DNA from: Streptomyces sp. 130 | Lineage (GTDB): Bacteria; Actinomycetota; Actinomycetes; Streptomycetales; Streptomycetaceae | Direction: 5' to 3' | Assembly: GCF_007096885.1 (NCBI RefSeq) | Contig: NZ_VJNO01000006.1 | Span: 124,001 to 188,000 of the forward strand | DNA length: 64,000 nucleotides | Shown: positions 8,308 to 16,805 of the stretch, piece after piece | Position numbering within the stretch: position 1 is the first letter of the stretch | Layout of the letters: each line of letters opens with the position of its first letter | Translations under genes and position numbers: made by a program | Notes under the pieces: model-generated | Seen by the model: the letters and a program-made list of their open reading frames with translations, nothing else | Database searches by the model: none | Told to the model about the DNA's origin: nothing

Positions 8308-9912
8308 CTTGATCTTTAACCTTGGAGCCCGAACGCGACCTCGTACTTGATCACTCGGAGTGATAACTGCCGTACGTGCGGGCGGCCTTCGGCTGAGCAT
8401 GTGATTCGACCAAGGAACACACAAGCTCAGCCGAAGGCCGTGGGGATGAGTCTGTCGCATCATGCTGTCCGGCAGGATCCGATTGCGGAACTGTCACGCT
8501 TCCGGGGTGAGTTCTACTCCTGTCTGGCCAGGCGTGCGGACGCGCTGTTCGAACTCGTGGACGCGGTGTTGTGCGCGGACGGGCCGGTCCGGTCGCTGGT
8601 GGAATTGTCACTGGTCGGCGAACATCGGCGTGGGCACGGCGGGCTCTACGACGCCCTGGCCGCAGGCCAGGTCGATGTGGCCCGACTGCGACGGGCCCTC
8701 GCTGCGGTGCCTCTGCCGCGGGCGGCGGACGGCCGGCTGGTCCTGGCCGTCGACCTCACCTGCTGGCTGCGGCCCAACGCCCACACCTCACCGCAGCGGG
8801 TCCTGTGCCATACCTATGGCCGGGGCAAGGACCAGCACATTCCCGTTCCCGGCTGGCCGTACTCGGTGATCTGCGCGTTGGAGACGGGCCGCAGTTCCTG
8901 GACCGCACCGCTGGACGCGCTACGTCTGGCACCGGGCGACGACGCCGCCACCGTCACCGCCCGGCAGATGCGCGAGCTCGTCGAACGGCTCATCACGGCC
9001 GGGCAGCGGAAAGACGGCGACCCGGAGATCCTGATCGTGGTGGACGCGGGATACGACGTGCCACGTCTGGCCTTCCTGCTCAAAGACCTGCCGGTCCAGG
9101 TTCTGGGCCGGATGCGCTCGGACCGCGTCCTGCGACGCGCGGCCCCACCCCGCGAGCTTGGAGTTCGGGGCCGCCCGCCCCGCCACGGCGGCGAGTTCGT
9201 GTTCGGTGACCCGGCCACCTGGGGCACCGCCGACGCGCAGACGGTGACCGCGACCCGTCTTACGGCACCACCGTCGCACGGGCCTGGGACCGGCTCCACC
9301 CGAGACTGACCCACCGCTCGGCCTGGACCGCCGAACTGGGTGCCCTGCCAGTCATCGATGGCACCGTGATCCGTCTGCAGGTCGAGCACCTGCCCAGCGG
9401 CGCGACGCCGAAGCCGGTCTGGCTGTGGTGGTCAGGCACCCACGCCACAACCGCCGACGTCGACCTGCTCTGGCAGGCATTCCTGCGACGCTTCGATATC
9501 GAGCACACCTTTCGACTCTTCAAACAGACCCTCGGCTGGACCTGCCCGAAGATCCGCAGCCCCGAAGCCACCGATCGCTGGACCTGGCTGATCGTCGCCG
9601 CGTTCACTCAGCTCCGGCTTGCACGCCCACTGGCGGCAGACCTCCGACGGCCGTGGGAGAAGCCGGCCCCGCCCGACAGGCTCACCCCCGCCCGAGTCCG
9701 CCGCGACTTTCGGCACCTCCGCACGAAGGCTGTCTGCCCAGCCGGCGCACCGAAAACCGCCCGGCCTGGCCCGGGACGCCCACCCGGCCGCAAGAACGAC
9801 CAGCCCACTGCCCGCTATGACGTGCACACAGTCGGCAAACCAGGCTCCACCAGGCGACGAACGAAGAAGTCGATGACCCCACGCCCACGCCGCACAGGTT
9901 AAAGATCAAGCT
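8306..9912 (+). mobile_element. IS701/IS4-like insertion sequence
   Basis: Perfect 17-bp terminal inverted repeats, AGCTTGATCTTTAACCT at 8306-8322 and its reverse complement at 9896-9912, enclose a frameshifted DDE transposase gene. No exact target duplication is visible: the left flank ends CTAG and the right flank begins CTTG, one mismatch from the 4-bp duplication expected for the IS701 group. The element separates the ABC operon from a truncated minus-strand gene. Confidence 0.85.
8446..9902 (+). pseudogene. IS701/IS4-like transposase, frameshifted
   Basis: The first frame (8446-9309) encodes the N-terminal half with DDE-type segments (LVLAVDLTCWL, ILIVVDAGYDVPRL). The second frame (open through 9366-9902) carries the C-terminal half with FDIEHTFRLFKQTLGWTCPK. 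The frames join at CGTCTTACGGC near 9260. One base deleted from CGTCTCTACGGC explains the switch and restores a continuous protein through ARAWDRLHPRL. The transposase is thus probably inactive, though programmed frameshifting is known in some IS families. The start ATG at 8446 follows a GGGG site. Confidence 0.8.
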
Positions 9913-9979
9913 TGGACAGGTTCCGAAAGTTCGGGATACCCAACTTCCGCTTGACCGCCGCTTCGTTCACGTAGCCCAT
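9899..9979 (-). pseudogene. N-terminal fragment of a gene cut by the IS
   Basis: An ATG at 9979 with GGAGTCAGGGA just upstream opens a frame reading MGYVNEAAVKRKLGIPNFRN. After 22 codons it runs into the IS end, which supplies a TAA. The well-formed start and the NEAAVKRKLGI sequence, which I recall from small conserved Streptomyces proteins, suggest a real gene whose body was separated by the insertion. The rest is not seen on the other side of the IS. Confidence 0.4.
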
Positions 9980-10654
9980 TCCCTGACTCCGTCCGTCGTC
10001 CCGTGAGGATCCTGGATAGTAGCGGTCCCCACCGACAAGCCGCTCTTCCTCGTCTTCGGGCTGCTCGCCACGACTCTGTGAGCCGTACCGGGGGCAGGCG
10101 TACCCACTGGGCGCCAGTCAACGGCACGCCCCGACCGATGGTCGCATGGTCGGGAGAGCACGACGGCAGGAACCACCTCATCTCCGAAGGCCGGTCACGG
10201 TCGAGACCTGGAGCCGGCCCCGGGTCGAATCCGCCGAACGAGGCATTGGAGGCTCCTCGTAGTGGACATCATTCAGGCAGCGACTGTTGCGCGGCCGGCT
10301 CCCCCTGCCCGTGCACGAGACGGCGACCCCTTGCACCCCCGTCGCCCGGATGGCCTTGAGCAGGTCGACGGTCGCGACGTCAGGGGAGACACCCCACAGC
10401 ACGTTCGAGCCCAAGATGATCACAGCAGGTTGCTCCGTCTTTGGGCGGCATGCAACGGGCGGGGCGGACCTCGCAGGCTCGAAGCGGCCTCGTCGACGGT
10501 TCTCGATCACACTGCTCCTTTGACGGCTGGACTTCCCTACGCACTGGGCGCACCGACGTGACTCCACCGGCGTGAGACTCCCTACGGGTGGAGGCGCTGC
10601 GTACTACGGGGAGCCATGACGCGCCAGAGTTCCGGTGCCGAACCGACTCAGGGC
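9980..10654. other. Stretch without a recognisable gene
   Basis: Frames in this stretch are short and have poor codon use. One minus-strand frame (10178-10567) contains a plausible protein-like segment (VIILGSNVLWGVSPDVATVD), possibly a decayed gene, but nothing is recognised. Confidence 0.4.
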
Positions 10655-10675
10655 CGTGACGCTCATTTGACGCTC
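10655..10675. repeat. 21-bp direct repeat, copy 1
   Basis: The 21-bp sequence starting CGTGACGCTCATTTGACG is found again without change at 10891-10911. Each copy is part of a run of TGACGC units like those downstream of the methyltransferase, so this is a partial third copy of that downstream region. Confidence 0.65.
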
Positions 10676-10715
10676 CGGGCGTCTGACGGCTCTCATCCGG
10701 GACCTAAAAGCATCT

Positions 10716-10730
10716 CTGACCTGCTGCTTT
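10716..10730. repeat. Short repeat CTGACCTGCTGCTTT, copy 2 (one mismatch)
   Basis: It differs by one base from the copies at 2618 and 12100 and shares flanking bases TCTGACC and TTTCCC with the 12100 copy. It lies 24 nt before the displaced methyltransferase 3' end. Confidence 0.5.
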
Positions 10731-10754
10731 CCCGCTCGCCTCCAGGCCCACATC

Positions 10755-10817
10755 TTTCCGATGACGCACCACGTGGAGTGCGTGGCGATTCTGGAGCCGG
10801 TGAAGAAGGACGCGTGA
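10755..10817 (+). pseudogene. Displaced 3' end of the RNA methyltransferase gene
   Basis: This fragment encodes FPMTHHVECVAILEP and then VKKDA with a stop. The intact gene at 1266-2621 ends FPMTHHVECVAILEP and then AGKGR with a stop. Fifteen residues are identical although the DNA has diverged, so this is a second allele of the gene end and not a recent copy. The similarity continues for about 110 bp downstream into the repeat at 10856. The upstream part of the gene is absent. This is what remains when an inserted element replaces the 3' end of its target gene. Confidence 0.8.
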
Positions 10818-10855
10818 TTTGGGGTTTTGTGGGTGCGCGGTATGTGCCGTGTGGG

Positions 10856-10878
10856 CGTTACGGGCGATATCTTGACGC
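10856..10878. repeat. 23-bp direct repeat, right copy
   Basis: Identical to 2661-2683 and followed by four TGACGC units and CTGATGGGG. It marks the right-hand copy of the methyltransferase downstream region. Confidence 0.75.
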
Positions 10879-10890
10879 TGAGATGACGCT

Positions 10891-10911
10891 CGTGACGCTC
10901 ATTTGACGCTC
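10891..10911. repeat. 21-bp direct repeat, copy 2
   Basis: Identical to 10655-10675; it forms the last two TGACGC units of the right-hand downstream region. Confidence 0.65.
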
Positions 10912-11081
10912 GTTCTGATGGGGTGTCAGCCCAGGGCTGGGTCGCCCAGGTCGTTCTCCTCCCTGTCCTGCTGACTACGCAAGGCGTCTTCTACGTCCAC
11001 TGGGTGGCGCTGGGCGTTGTGGCGGCTTCGTTGCGGCTGAGAGCCCCGTCCCGCGTGTGTTCGGATGCCGCACACGCTCCT

Positions 11082-11582
11082 CTACGAGCCCTCGGTCGCC
11101 CGTTCCGACACGGGCGACCAGGTGCTGATGGCCAGGGCGCGGGGATGCCCCCGGGTGGCGAGCGCCGCCGCCACCCGCTCGACCGCGCCGTCGACGGTCT
11201 CGTGTTCCCAGATGCGGAGGGGCAGCCAACCGATCAGCGTGAGGTGGGCATCGGTTTCCTCGTCGCGGCGGGCATTTCCCCGAAGCTTCTGCCGCCACCA
11301 TTCCGAGTTGTGCCGGGGCATATGCAGGTGACTCGGGCAGGCGTGCCAGAAGCAGCCCTGTACGAACACGGCGGTGCGCCACTTCGTGAACGTGACGTCG
11401 GCGCGACGACGCGGCATGCCGACGATCGGCAGGTCCACGCGGTAGCGGAAGCCCAATGAGTGCAGAGCCCGGCGAAGCGCAAGCTCCGGAGCCGTGTCCC
11501 GGCTTCGCTGGGCGACCACGACCCTCCGCGCGTTGGCGTCGCGCGGCGCCGGCGTCCCCCTGCGGCGTCCCTGGATTCTCAC
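11082..11582 (-). CDS. vsr: Very short patch repair (Vsr) endonuclease
   Basis: A 166-residue Vsr-type endonuclease, which nicks DNA 5' of T in T:G mismatches left by deamination of 5-methylcytosine. Family motifs are visible: RDTAPELALRRALHSLGFRYR, the metal-binding Asp in RRADVTF, FVQGCFWHACP with its histidine, and the C-terminal IGWLPLRIWEHE. GTG start. Vsr normally accompanies a cytosine-C5 methyltransferase, but none is present here, so it is an orphan or part of a decayed defence module. It lies between the copies of the short repeat at 10716 and 12100. Confidence 0.9.
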   Translation of the reverse strand: MRIQGRRRGTPAPRDANARRVVVAQRSRDTAPELALRRALHSLGFRYRVDLPIVGMPRRRADVTFTKWRTAVFVQGCFWHACPSHLHMPRHNSEWWRQKLRGNARRDEETDAHLTLIGWLPLRIWEHETVDGAVERVAAALATRGHPRALAISTWSPVSERATEGS

Positions 11583-12196
11583 GCCTGATCAACCATCGGG
11601 GCGCCTCGCCGTTACGGGCGTCGTACCGGTGATCCGCCCGGGCCGTTCACGACCGCTGCTCATGCTGCGACCGAACTCGGCATCGTGCTCCTTCCCGGTT
11701 TCACCGAGGGGTTGTGGGCAGCGGTCGGACGTGATTGTGCGACGGGCAGGCCTCAGGAGCCGGATAGCAGCGCCGTGACCGTGGATTGAACGAGTTGGGC
11801 CGCCGCGAGGACGCTGGGGATGGCTCCGGGCCGACCGCGCTGAAGATCTGGGGCGGACACAGAGGGGCGTCATCTTCAGGCCGAATCGAGTGCTTGGGGG
11901 CGGTCGGCGGCCGTCCCTGAACTTCCTCCGAAGCTTGGGAGTCGGACACGCGGTCCCACGTGCCGGCTGTGCCGCTCCTCCGATTGTCATTGAGGAACTG
12001 TGCGTAACCGAAGAAAGCTTTCCGTCTTGCTCTTCGTAGGACTCGACCTGCGGCCAAGTGCTTTAGAAGGCACTTGGTGGATCGGGAAGGATCATCCCTC
12101 TGACCTGCTGTTTTTCCCTTAGGCTCAGTGAGCTGGCCCGGATTTCCGGCGTTCTCGGGACGGACGGCTCGCAAGGGAGCCGACGGGGTTGGTGCG
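11583..12196. other. Intergenic stretch without a supported gene
   Basis: Open frames here have implausible composition and no recognisable motif. The only structured element noticed is the short repeat at 12100. Confidence 0.5.
12100..12114. repeat. Short repeat CTGACCTGCTGTTTT, copy 3
   Basis: Identical to the copy overlapping the methyltransferase stop (2618-2632). With copy 2 it encloses the 1.4-kb Vsr segment, consistent with stepwise additions at one site. Confidence 0.55.
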
Positions 12197-13012
12197 TCAC
12201 ACGGAGAACAGGTCGCCCTGGACGAAGTCGACCACATGCCGCTGGGGGTAGAACAACCCGAGCAGCATGAAGGTCCGCGGGTGGGCGGCGATGTTGCCGA
12301 CGAAACAGTGCACGGCCTTGTCCGGCGTCACCATGCGGTCGAACCATCGTTCGCGCAGCTTGTCCAGGACGGCTCGCTCGCCGTACTTCTGGAGGAACTT
12401 CCGATAGGACTGTCCAGCCTCCCAGTCCTTGAGCCCCATGTGGTGTCCGGGGCAGTCATCGTCGACGCAGCGCAGGCGGTAGCGGAACTCGTACGGGACC
12501 CAGTCGAGGCGCCGTAGATCCTGGTCGAAGAGATCCAGCTGGTCTGCGAGTGCGGCCTTACCCGCCGGCCACGGCTCCGCCGCCTCCAATCGGAAGTCGG
12601 TGATCTCTGCCGGACGGAACACACCGAGTGACGTTCCGTTCGCCTCCTGGTCACGCTTGATGGCGCACAAGGAGCGAGCGACCAGTGGTTCGATGTGTGC
12701 ATACCGCTGCTTCCAGCCGTCGGAGGTCGGTAGATGATCGACGACGCTCAGCGTTTCGAGGTTGGGGCGCAGGCTCTCGGGACGTCTGTCCTTGGGGTGA
12801 GGCCGGACATCGACCTCGACGATCGAGTACTTCTGGAACTGGGCCTCCTGCTGCAGGAGTCGGAAGGGGACCGGGAAGAGACGCACGTGCTGTGGCGTTC
12901 CCTGATCCAGCCGGATGCCTGCGACGCAGCTCGTCTCTCGGTACTTGGATGAGAGCTCCGGGTACGTCTTGACGGTGATCATGATTCGAGCCCGTTGCCA
13001 GTTCTCGGCCAC
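12197..13012 (-). CDS. Uncharacterised partner of DUF488 protein, zinc-knuckle-like motif
   Basis: A 271-residue protein whose N-terminus (MITVKTYPELSSKYRETSCV, then AGIRLD and VRLFPVPFR) resembles a conserved family I recall next to DUF488 genes. Near residue 190 it has CVDDDCPGHHMGLKDWEAGQ, a C-x4-C-x2-HH arrangement that could bind zinc, with a conserved DWE. The GTG at 13012 has a strong GGAGGGGGGAAGC site. It lies 88 nt downstream of the HTH-DUF488 gene on the same strand, so the two likely form an operon. Enzymatic function is unknown. Confidence 0.7.
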   Translation of the reverse strand: MAENWQRARIMITVKTYPELSSKYRETSCVAGIRLDQGTPQHVRLFPVPFRLLQQEAQFQKYSIVEVDVRPHPKDRRPESLRPNLETLSVVDHLPTSDGWKQRYAHIEPLVARSLCAIKRDQEANGTSLGVFRPAEITDFRLEAAEPWPAGKAALADQLDLFDQDLRRLDWVPYEFRYRLRCVDDDCPGHHMGLKDWEAGQSYRKFLQKYGERAVLDKLRERWFDRMVTPDKAVHCFVGNIAAHPRTFMLLGLFYPQRHVVDFVQGDLFSV

Positions 13013-13100
13013 GCTTCCCCCTCCGATGAATCGCCCCGATTCAGATGGGAAAGGAGGGACGGCCCCCGGTCAAGACCGCAGACATGGGGAACCGTTGATC

Positions 13101-13787
13101 TCAGGCCAGCGGTCGCACATCTACCGAGGTCCGCTTTCGGACGGTGTCCAGAACGACCTTCCGGTGGCATCGCTCCTCGTCCTTTTCGAAGCACAACACC
13201 GCGACGCGTGACTGGGCGGCGTGCTCGGCCAGGCGGTCGAGGTCCGACTGTGCTTCGTCCGACCGCAACACGCTTCGGAAGCGGGCCCGTCCCACGCTCA
13301 CGCGACCGTCCCAGAAAGGAGCCCTGTTGTCCTTGGGGTTTCCCAGGGCGCGCAGATGGGTGTACTCGATGCCGGCCTCGGCGAGTGCCTGCCCAAGTCG
13401 TGTCTTGCTGAAGCCGGGTTTGCGGCTGATCGGTGTGAGCCTGACGTCGGCCACGACCTGGATGTCGCTTTCGAGGAGTGATGAGACGAAGGAGTCGATG
13501 TTCCGGCCTTCATAGCCTGCCGACCAGAGTCCAGGGGCGGGCCTCGCTTCGCGGAAGAGCGCGTCGAGAGAGACGTTCAACGCTTCCGCGACGGCTCCCA
13601 CCGTGAAGAATCCTGGCTGGATCGCACCTTCGCTTTCCAGCCTCCTGAGCGTGCTCAGGCCGATTCGGGCCTCCGACGCGAGGCGCTTCGGTGACCATCC
13701 CCGTGCCTCGCGAAGTGCCTTCACTTGTCGTGCGAGCGCACGAGAATGAGTGGGGTCAAAGCTGTTCGCTGAAAGTCGACCGGCCAT
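13101..13787 (-). CDS. XRE-type HTH fused to DUF488 domain
   Basis: A 228-residue fusion. Residues 15-80 form a Cro/CI-type helix-turn-helix (LREARGWSPKRLASEARIGLS and a second helix region). Residues 88-225 are a DUF488 domain with the family hallmarks SAGYEGRNIDSFV, VVADVRLTPISRKPGF, YTHLRALG and VLCFEKDEERCHRKVV. DUF488 proteins are uncharacterised but common in defence-rich genome regions. The fused HTH suggests that the protein represses its own two-gene operon and senses a ligand or nucleic acid through the DUF488 part. Confidence 0.85.
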   Translation of the reverse strand: MAGRLSANSFDPTHSRALARQVKALREARGWSPKRLASEARIGLSTLRRLESEGAIQPGFFTVGAVAEALNVSLDALFREARPAPGLWSAGYEGRNIDSFVSSLLESDIQVVADVRLTPISRKPGFSKTRLGQALAEAGIEYTHLRALGNPKDNRAPFWDGRVSVGRARFRSVLRSDEAQSDLDRLAEHAAQSRVAVLCFEKDEERCHRKVVLDTVRKRTSVDVRPLA

Positions 13788-13956
13788 GGGCTGTGATCCT
13801 AACGGGACTCGAACTAGACCGTACTGCCACCCTGTTCAACTCGATCGAGAGGCTTCCGTCACCAGTTCTGTTGGGCAGTGCGCACCCTTCGCGTGAGTCC
13901 CCGTTCACGCGATAGCGTCCTCGTACGAGTCCGATCTCGGAAGGGACGTTCAGCCG

Positions 13957-14616
13957 GTGGCGCACAGGAACACGGCCGATGGGCAGGAGCCGATGGGACT
14001 GATCCTCGACTTCGCCGGGGTACTGACGGCTAGCCCCATCGAGGTCCATCGGACCTGGTGCGTGTCGGAGGGACTGGAACCTGGAGCGTGGCGGGCAACG
14101 CTCAACGATCACCCCGAAGGTCGGCGGCTGTACGCGGCGCTGGAGATCGGGGCTATCGGGCAGACCGAGTGGAACGAGGGCACAGCGGCGCTGCTGGGAG
14201 AGCACGTGGACCCCGTGAACCTGATGGGACGGGCTTGGGCCAATGTTCCTCCGGCGCGTCGGATGATCGCGCTCGCCCGTGCCGCGCGGGCCGCCGGCCA
14301 CCGGCTCGCGCTGTTGTCGAACAGCTTCGGGCTCGATCCGTTCAACCCGTACGAGCACGTGGGTATCTGGGACCTCTTCGACGTGCACGTCGTGTCCGAG
14401 CTGGAGGGGCTGGCGAAGCCGGACCCGGCTATCTACCGGCTCGCGCTGGAGAGGATCGGGTTGCCTTCCGAGCGGTGCGTGTTCGTGGACGATCACGAGG
14501 TGAACCTGCCGCCGGCTGCCGAGCTGGGCATCACGACCGTTCACGTCACCGACGAGGACAGGGCCGTGGCGGAGCTGGAGGCTCTTCTCGGCGTCACAGC
14601 TGTGCTCACGGTCTGA
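13957..14616 (+). CDS. HAD-superfamily hydrolase
   Basis: A 219-residue HAD protein. Motif I is LILDFAGVLT with the nucleophilic Asp; motif II is ALLSNSFG; motif III is in KPDPAIYRLAL; motif IV is VFVDDHEVNL. The cap is helical (subclass IA). The second Asp of the phosphatase DxD motif is replaced by Ala-Gly, as in the DFGGVL type, which often are not classical phosphatases. The start is GTG 13957, or a later ATG at 13993. The substrate is unknown; it may serve the adjacent sugar gene cluster. Confidence 0.85.
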   Translation: MAHRNTADGQEPMGLILDFAGVLTASPIEVHRTWCVSEGLEPGAWRATLNDHPEGRRLYAALEIGAIGQTEWNEGTAALLGEHVDPVNLMGRAWANVPPARRMIALARAARAAGHRLALLSNSFGLDPFNPYEHVGIWDLFDVHVVSELEGLAKPDPAIYRLALERIGLPSERCVFVDDHEVNLPPAAELGITTVHVTDEDRAVAELEALLGVTAVLTV

Positions 14617-14706
14617 GCGTCAACTGCCGCCTGGCCGAAGGCTGTCCGCCGCCCCATTTCTGTGAGTACTGTCCATGTGGGGCCCATCACGCGTAGGTTC
14701 TGGAGC

Positions 14707-15909
14707 ATGCAGTGGTCGGAGTACACCACCTCTGAGCGCTTGAAGGCGCTGCGCGGTGCCATGACGCAGGAGCAGTTAGCGGAGGCGGCCGGTGTGTCCG
14801 TCGGCGTCGTCCGCAAGCTCGAACGTGGCGGGTCGGCTTCCCTGCCGTCGCTGCTGTCGATCGCCGACGCGCTCGGTACGGACATCGCCGTGCTCCTCGG
14901 GCAGCAGGCGCCGCGCCGCTCCATGGACCGCGACGAGAGGGCCGCGCTGCGCCTGGTCTCCGCAGCGACCCACGACGCTGCCATCGGCATCCCCGCCGAG
15001 GTCGAGCCGGGAAGCATCGAAGAACTTCGGGCGGTCGTTCGTCGCGCGGACGCCGCCTACTGGGAAGGGCGGTACATCGAGCTCGGTACCCTCCTCGGAC
15101 GGCTCCTTCCAGAAGCCCGCGCCCGGTTCGACGCCGCCGGCCTCGATGAACGGGAGGCCGCCGCCGGAGTCCTGATCGACACCTTCCAGACCGCGGGCAT
15201 GGCCGCCAACGTGCTTGGCTCGCGAGACCTGGCGTACGCGGCGTTGACGTACGGGCGGCAGATCGCCGTCCAGGGCCGTGACGAACTGCGCGACGCCCAT
15301 CTCGCCGCCACGACCGCGTGGGTCAATCTCCGTGATGGGCGCACCAAGCAGGGCTTCCTCCTCGCGGCGGCCCAGGCCGACCGGATCGAGCCCAAGATGA
15401 GCGAGCACGACCCGGATCGGCTCAGCGTCTACGGCCAGCTCGTCACGAACGCCGCCGTCGCCGCCTCCCGGGGCGGGGCGAGCGCGGACCACGCCCGTGA
15501 GTACCTCTCCCAGGCGCACGCCGTCGCAGCCCGCATCGGAGACGAACACGCCCGCGGCTCGCACGCTCAGCCGTACGGGCCGATGTACGCCGCCACGCAG
15601 GCGATGAGCATCGCGGTGGCGCTCGGCGACACAGGTGGCGCTCTGCGCCTCATGGACACCGTCCGCTTGGACGCCAGCGTGCCTCTGGCCACCCGTGCCC
15701 GCTTCGGCTTGGACGTTGCTCTCACCCAGGTGGAATGCCGACGGTGGGAGGCCGCCGCCGACACCCTCCAAACGGTGTGTGAGACGGCTCCCGGCTGGGT
15801 GCGCCACCAGATGCTGCCCGGCGTCATCATCAGCAGGCTCGCCGGCGTGTCCGTCAACCGACTGCGCGGGCTGGCCAACTCCGCCGGTGTCCCGCTCGGG
15901 GTGCGCTGA
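14707..15909 (+). CDS. XRE-family regulator with TPR-like sensor region
   Basis: A 400-residue regulator. Residues 8-65 form a Cro/CI HTH (MTQEQLAEAAGVSVGVVRKLE). The remaining 330 residues are helical and repeat-like, rich in Ala and Leu (AALTYGRQIAVQGRDELRDA), as in the large Streptomyces XRE regulators with C-terminal TPR sensors. ATG 14707 is used; an earlier in-frame start at 14662 would add 15 unlikely residues. It lies directly upstream of the sugar-modifying gene run and probably controls it. Confidence 0.85.
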   Translation: MQWSEYTTSERLKALRGAMTQEQLAEAAGVSVGVVRKLERGGSASLPSLLSIADALGTDIAVLLGQQAPRRSMDRDERAALRLVSAATHDAAIGIPAEVEPGSIEELRAVVRRADAAYWEGRYIELGTLLGRLLPEARARFDAAGLDEREAAAGVLIDTFQTAGMAANVLGSRDLAYAALTYGRQIAVQGRDELRDAHLAATTAWVNLRDGRTKQGFLLAAAQADRIEPKMSEHDPDRLSVYGQLVTNAAVAASRGGASADHAREYLSQAHAVAARIGDEHARGSHAQPYGPMYAATQAMSIAVALGDTGGALRLMDTVRLDASVPLATRARFGLDVALTQVECRRWEAAADTLQTVCETAPGWVRHQMLPGVIISRLAGVSVNRLRGLANSAGVPLGVR

Positions 15910-16102
15910 GGAACGGGCCGCAGTACCACGGTCCGTAGTAGCTCCGCGGGTGCCGCCGGCATGACTGCTACGGGCCGTGCCAGCCCCACGGCGGAGTCCG
16001 CGACCGCTGCCACGGGACGTGGCAGTCGAGCCCGGTACGAGGTTCCTCCGCTGTGACGGGCCGTGCCTGGGCTCATGCATCGCAGGCCACCAGCCTGGAG
16101 GC

Positions 16103-16792
16103 ATGCCGAACAACCCGCCCGGCGGCCTCGGGCCCGTACCCGTTGCCGTCTACTCCTGCGCCACCACCTCCACCGCCCTGGGCGAGAGCGAGGAGCATGG
16201 CCGCTACTACGCCGACGCCCGGCACTGGCTCGTCGCCGGGGCCTGGTCCGACGCCGACCCGGCGCTGCCGCTCGCTGAGCGGCCGGGGTGGCAGGCGGTC
16301 ACGGCCGCCCTGTCCGCCGGGATGATCCGAGGCGTCGTCGTCAGCGGCCCGGCGCATGTCGCCTCTGACGCGGCTCAGTTCGCGGCCCTCGGCGTGCTCC
16401 TCCGCGATCGGGGAGGGTTCGTCGCGGACGCGTCGAACGGCACCCCGGGCCGCCATACGCCCGGTCAGGCCCGACGCCGCCGCGACCTCGCGGACGCGGC
16501 CTCCGGCTGGTTCGGACAGACCGACACGCACCACGAGGGCACCTCGTTAGCACCGAGCGTGCGTGGGTCGGCGACCTCGTCAGGGACGGAAACGGACGGC
16601 GGGCGATCGTCACCGACGTCCGTGCCGGCGGCACCGTGTGGGTGCTGCGGCCGCCGACCGGGGGAGGGCCCTGCTGGGAGACCGACGACCCCGAAAGCCT
16701 CCAAATCCTCGCCCCCTCCGGCGGCGGGGACAACCGGTGAGCTTTCGCGTTCACCGGCCCGTCCCTCACTCCCTTCCGTGCACCACGCCTGA
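16103..16792 (+). CDS. Conserved hypothetical, probably read through past its original stop
   Basis: The first 148 residues (VAVYSCATTSTALGESEEHG, AAQFAALGVLLRDRGGFVAD) look like a genuine small Streptomyces protein. After codon 148 the composition changes to Ser/Pro/Thr-rich low-complexity sequence that does not look coded. At 16546-16549 the DNA reads GTTA where a GTGA stop/start overlap would end this gene and start the next. A single G-to-T change at 16548 would convert TGA into TTA. The read-through therefore also introduces a rare TTA leucine codon, which would make full translation depend on the bldA tRNA. GGAGG lies only 1 nt before the ATG, so the start is not certain. Confidence 0.6.
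   Translation: MPNNPPGGLGPVPVAVYSCATTSTALGESEEHGRYYADARHWLVAGAWSDADPALPLAERPGWQAVTAALSAGMIRGVVVSGPAHVASDAAQFAALGVLLRDRGGFVADASNGTPGRHTPGQARRRRDLADAASGWFGQTDTHHEGTSLAPSVRGSATSSGTETDGGRSSPTSVPAAPCGCCGRRPGEGPAGRPTTPKASKSSPPPAAGTTGELSRSPARPSLPSVHHA
16546..16740 (+). pseudogene. Small gene that has lost its start codon
   Basis: From 16546 the frame reads VSTERAWVGDLVRDGNGRR and later WVLRPP, CWETDDPESL, 64 residues to a TGA. It resembles the short proteins found beside XRE/glycosyltransferase loci in Streptomyces. The first codon is GTT instead of GTG, so there is no usable start. A G-to-T change at 16548 would have removed both this start and the stop of the preceding gene. A sequencing error gives the same picture. 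Confidence 0.5.
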
Positions 16793-16805
16793 AAGGCGAC
16801 GTCCC

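Noticed and set aside
8299..9916. Exact target-site duplication of the IS701-like element
   Set aside because: The flanks are CTAG and CTTG, not identical, so a duplication is not claimed.
10178..10567. Minus-strand frame with the segment VIILGSNVLWGVSPDVATVD
   Set aside because: A short protein-like stretch only, with no start site and unlikely sequence on both sides; perhaps a decayed gene but not supportable.
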